A stretch of DNA of 5,491 bases from Bacteriovoracaceae bacterium (GTDB taxonomy: Bacteria; Bdellovibrionota; UBA1018), in the NCBI GenBank assembly GCA_023250755.1, contig JAHFAC010000143.1, positions 1-5,491 on the forward strand, given 5' to 3'. The position numbers and the translations under genes were made by a program. This document shows, piece after piece, positions 4,610-5,491 of this stretch; position 1 is the stretch's first letter; every line of letters starts with the position of its first letter. A model generated the notes under the pieces. It was not told the origin of the DNA and did not search any database. It saw only the letters and a list, made by a program, of their open reading frames with translations.

Positions 4610-5491
4610 TGGAAAAAGCGACTCAGAAAGATGATTCACGTCCCGAACTCGTGGTTTATGCCGCAATGGCGCTGATGGGGATCATTGTTGTTGTGAAGTA
4701 CCTACCTATGCTCTTTCTAGGCTTTGGCATGGGATTATCGCTTTATACCACGAAGACACCGGACTCTCCCTTACGTTGGACCCGGGACTTTCTCTATACG
4801 GCGATCTTCTTTTCGCTTGTCCTTTTCCTTCTCGTGGGTCACCCCATTTATCTCGATGATTCCTTTCCTGGGATCCTATCCTTCTTCGAATGGTTTCAGT
4901 CTTTGACCCTTTATTGCGTGCGGTTTTGGAATCACCATCTACCTTCTTTCACACCGGGACTTAGGGTGAAAGAATTGTGGCCGGCTGATGTAACGCGCTA
5001 TATCTGGGTTTCACTCTACTCAGGCGTGGCCACGGCTCTTCTTATTTGGGGAATCGAGTTATTTGGAAAATATGAACCCATTACAAACACCGTCTTTCAC
5101 AAAGTAGGACGAACCCCGGCCAGACTCATCTCAAAAATAGTAACGTTTCTCTTCACACGCTGGGCGATTGCAACTGCTGCCTGCGACCTAAAAGGGTTTT
5201 CTTACATTGCGATCGGCGCTGCCGGATTTGGAACGGTAGCTTTCCTTCTTAAATACATCCCTTACATCGATCTTCAGTGGTTTTTGCTTACGATCATCAG
5301 TCTTCCGACCCTAGGCATACTCTTTGGACTGCTGCTCCGCGTGTTGCCGAAGGGGGTATTGCTCAATGGCAAAAATTCTCGTTCCACGACCGGTTTTTTT
5401 CTGGGCCATACTTTAAACGGGACTCCTTTTTCCCTCACCGAAGCAAACTTAGGCTCACACCTAGAGTTCGTCGCACCCACAGGAAGTGGCA
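4609..5491 (+). CDS. VirD4/TraD-like type IV coupling protein, N-terminal part (runs off the right edge)
   Basis: The frame is open from ATG 4609 to the window end (294 complete codons, no stop). The ATG overlaps the preceding TAA by one base (TAATG). The visible part is mostly membrane, with hydrophobic segments near 14-32, 34-45, 61-79, 131-149, 197-218 and 225-243. A soluble lead-in G-K-N-S-R-S-T-T-G-F-F-L-G-H-T-L-N-G-T-P-F follows, then S-H-L-E-F-V-A-P-T-G-S-G at 283-294, cut just where a Walker A motif (GxTGSGK-[ST]) would be completed; the next base is A, consistent with K. 'H..f.APTGSGK' preceded by a 'G......l.' strand is the start of the ATPase domain in VirD4/TraD/TraG coupling proteins, which pump DNA or protein substrates into the T4SS channel. 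The membrane portion is longer than in classic VirD4, where Walker A comes earlier after two helices. The Walker B and all-alpha domains lie outside the window. Confidence 0.78.
   Translation, partial: MEKATQKDDSRPELVVYAAMALMGIIVVVKYLPMLFLGFGMGLSLYTTKTPDSPLRWTRDFLYTAIFFSLVLFLLVGHPIYLDDSFPGILSFFEWFQSLTLYCVRFWNHHLPSFTPGLRVKELWPADVTRYIWVSLYSGVATALLIWGIELFGKYEPITNTVFHKVGRTPARLISKIVTFLFTRWAIATAACDLKGFSYIAIGAAGFGTVAFLLKYIPYIDLQWFLLTIISLPTLGILFGLLLRVLPKGVLLNGKNSRSTTGFFLGHTLNGTPFSLTEANLGSHLEFVAPTGSG

Noticed and set aside
4724..4906. Plus-strand reading frame of 60 codons
   Set aside because: It is out of frame within the coupling-protein gene, whose hydrophobic helices and terminal Walker A motif make that frame the real one.

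Overview
The window is a stretch of a conjugative or type IV secretion (T4SS) operon from a diderm bacterium. All genes are on the + strand and almost all overlap or abut. The evidence for a Gram-negative-type host is three proteins with Sec signal peptides, a VirB8-like protein, a VirB9-like and VirB10-like pair (the outer-membrane core of T4SSs), and a coupling ATPase. Base composition is mixed (roughly half G+C). I cannot name the genus. The proteins are divergent from the textbook F, RP4 and Ti systems, so family assignments rest on gene order, topology and short motifs, not on close sequence identity.

Layout: (1) 1-23, probable last codons of an upstream gene. (2) 37-1737, a large secreted coiled-coil plus polytopic membrane protein, VirB6/TrbL-like, with a TrbJ/VirB5-like N-terminal half. 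(3) 1734-2288, a VirB8-like inner-membrane protein. (4) 2269-2733, a short secreted VirB9/TraK N-domain-like protein. (5) 2730-3668, a VirB10/TrbI/DotG-like protein with a secretion signal. (6) 3674-4609, a winged-helix 'replication-relaxation' family protein, probably a DNA-processing (relaxosome) accessory factor. (7) 4609 to the right edge, the start of a VirD4/TraD-type coupling protein, cut at its Walker A motif. The order VirB6-B8-B9-B10-(DNA processing)-D4 matches the logic of known T4SS operons: products 2 to 5 build the envelope channel, product 6 handles DNA and product 7 links DNA to the channel.

The most unusual DNA is the first ~255 bases of gene 6. It carries a three-copy 12-bp tandem repeat, several inverted copies of the same GGGA(A/G)T-type motif forming competing hairpins, and then a 72-nt near-perfect hairpin (about 26 base pairs), all inside an open reading frame that encodes a Ser/Pro-rich, probably disordered N-terminus. 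It could be an in-frame palindromic element, a transfer or replication site overprinted on a gene, or an RNA control structure. No promoter, terminator, tRNA, rRNA or CRISPR array is evident, and there is no gene-free stretch over 300 bases.
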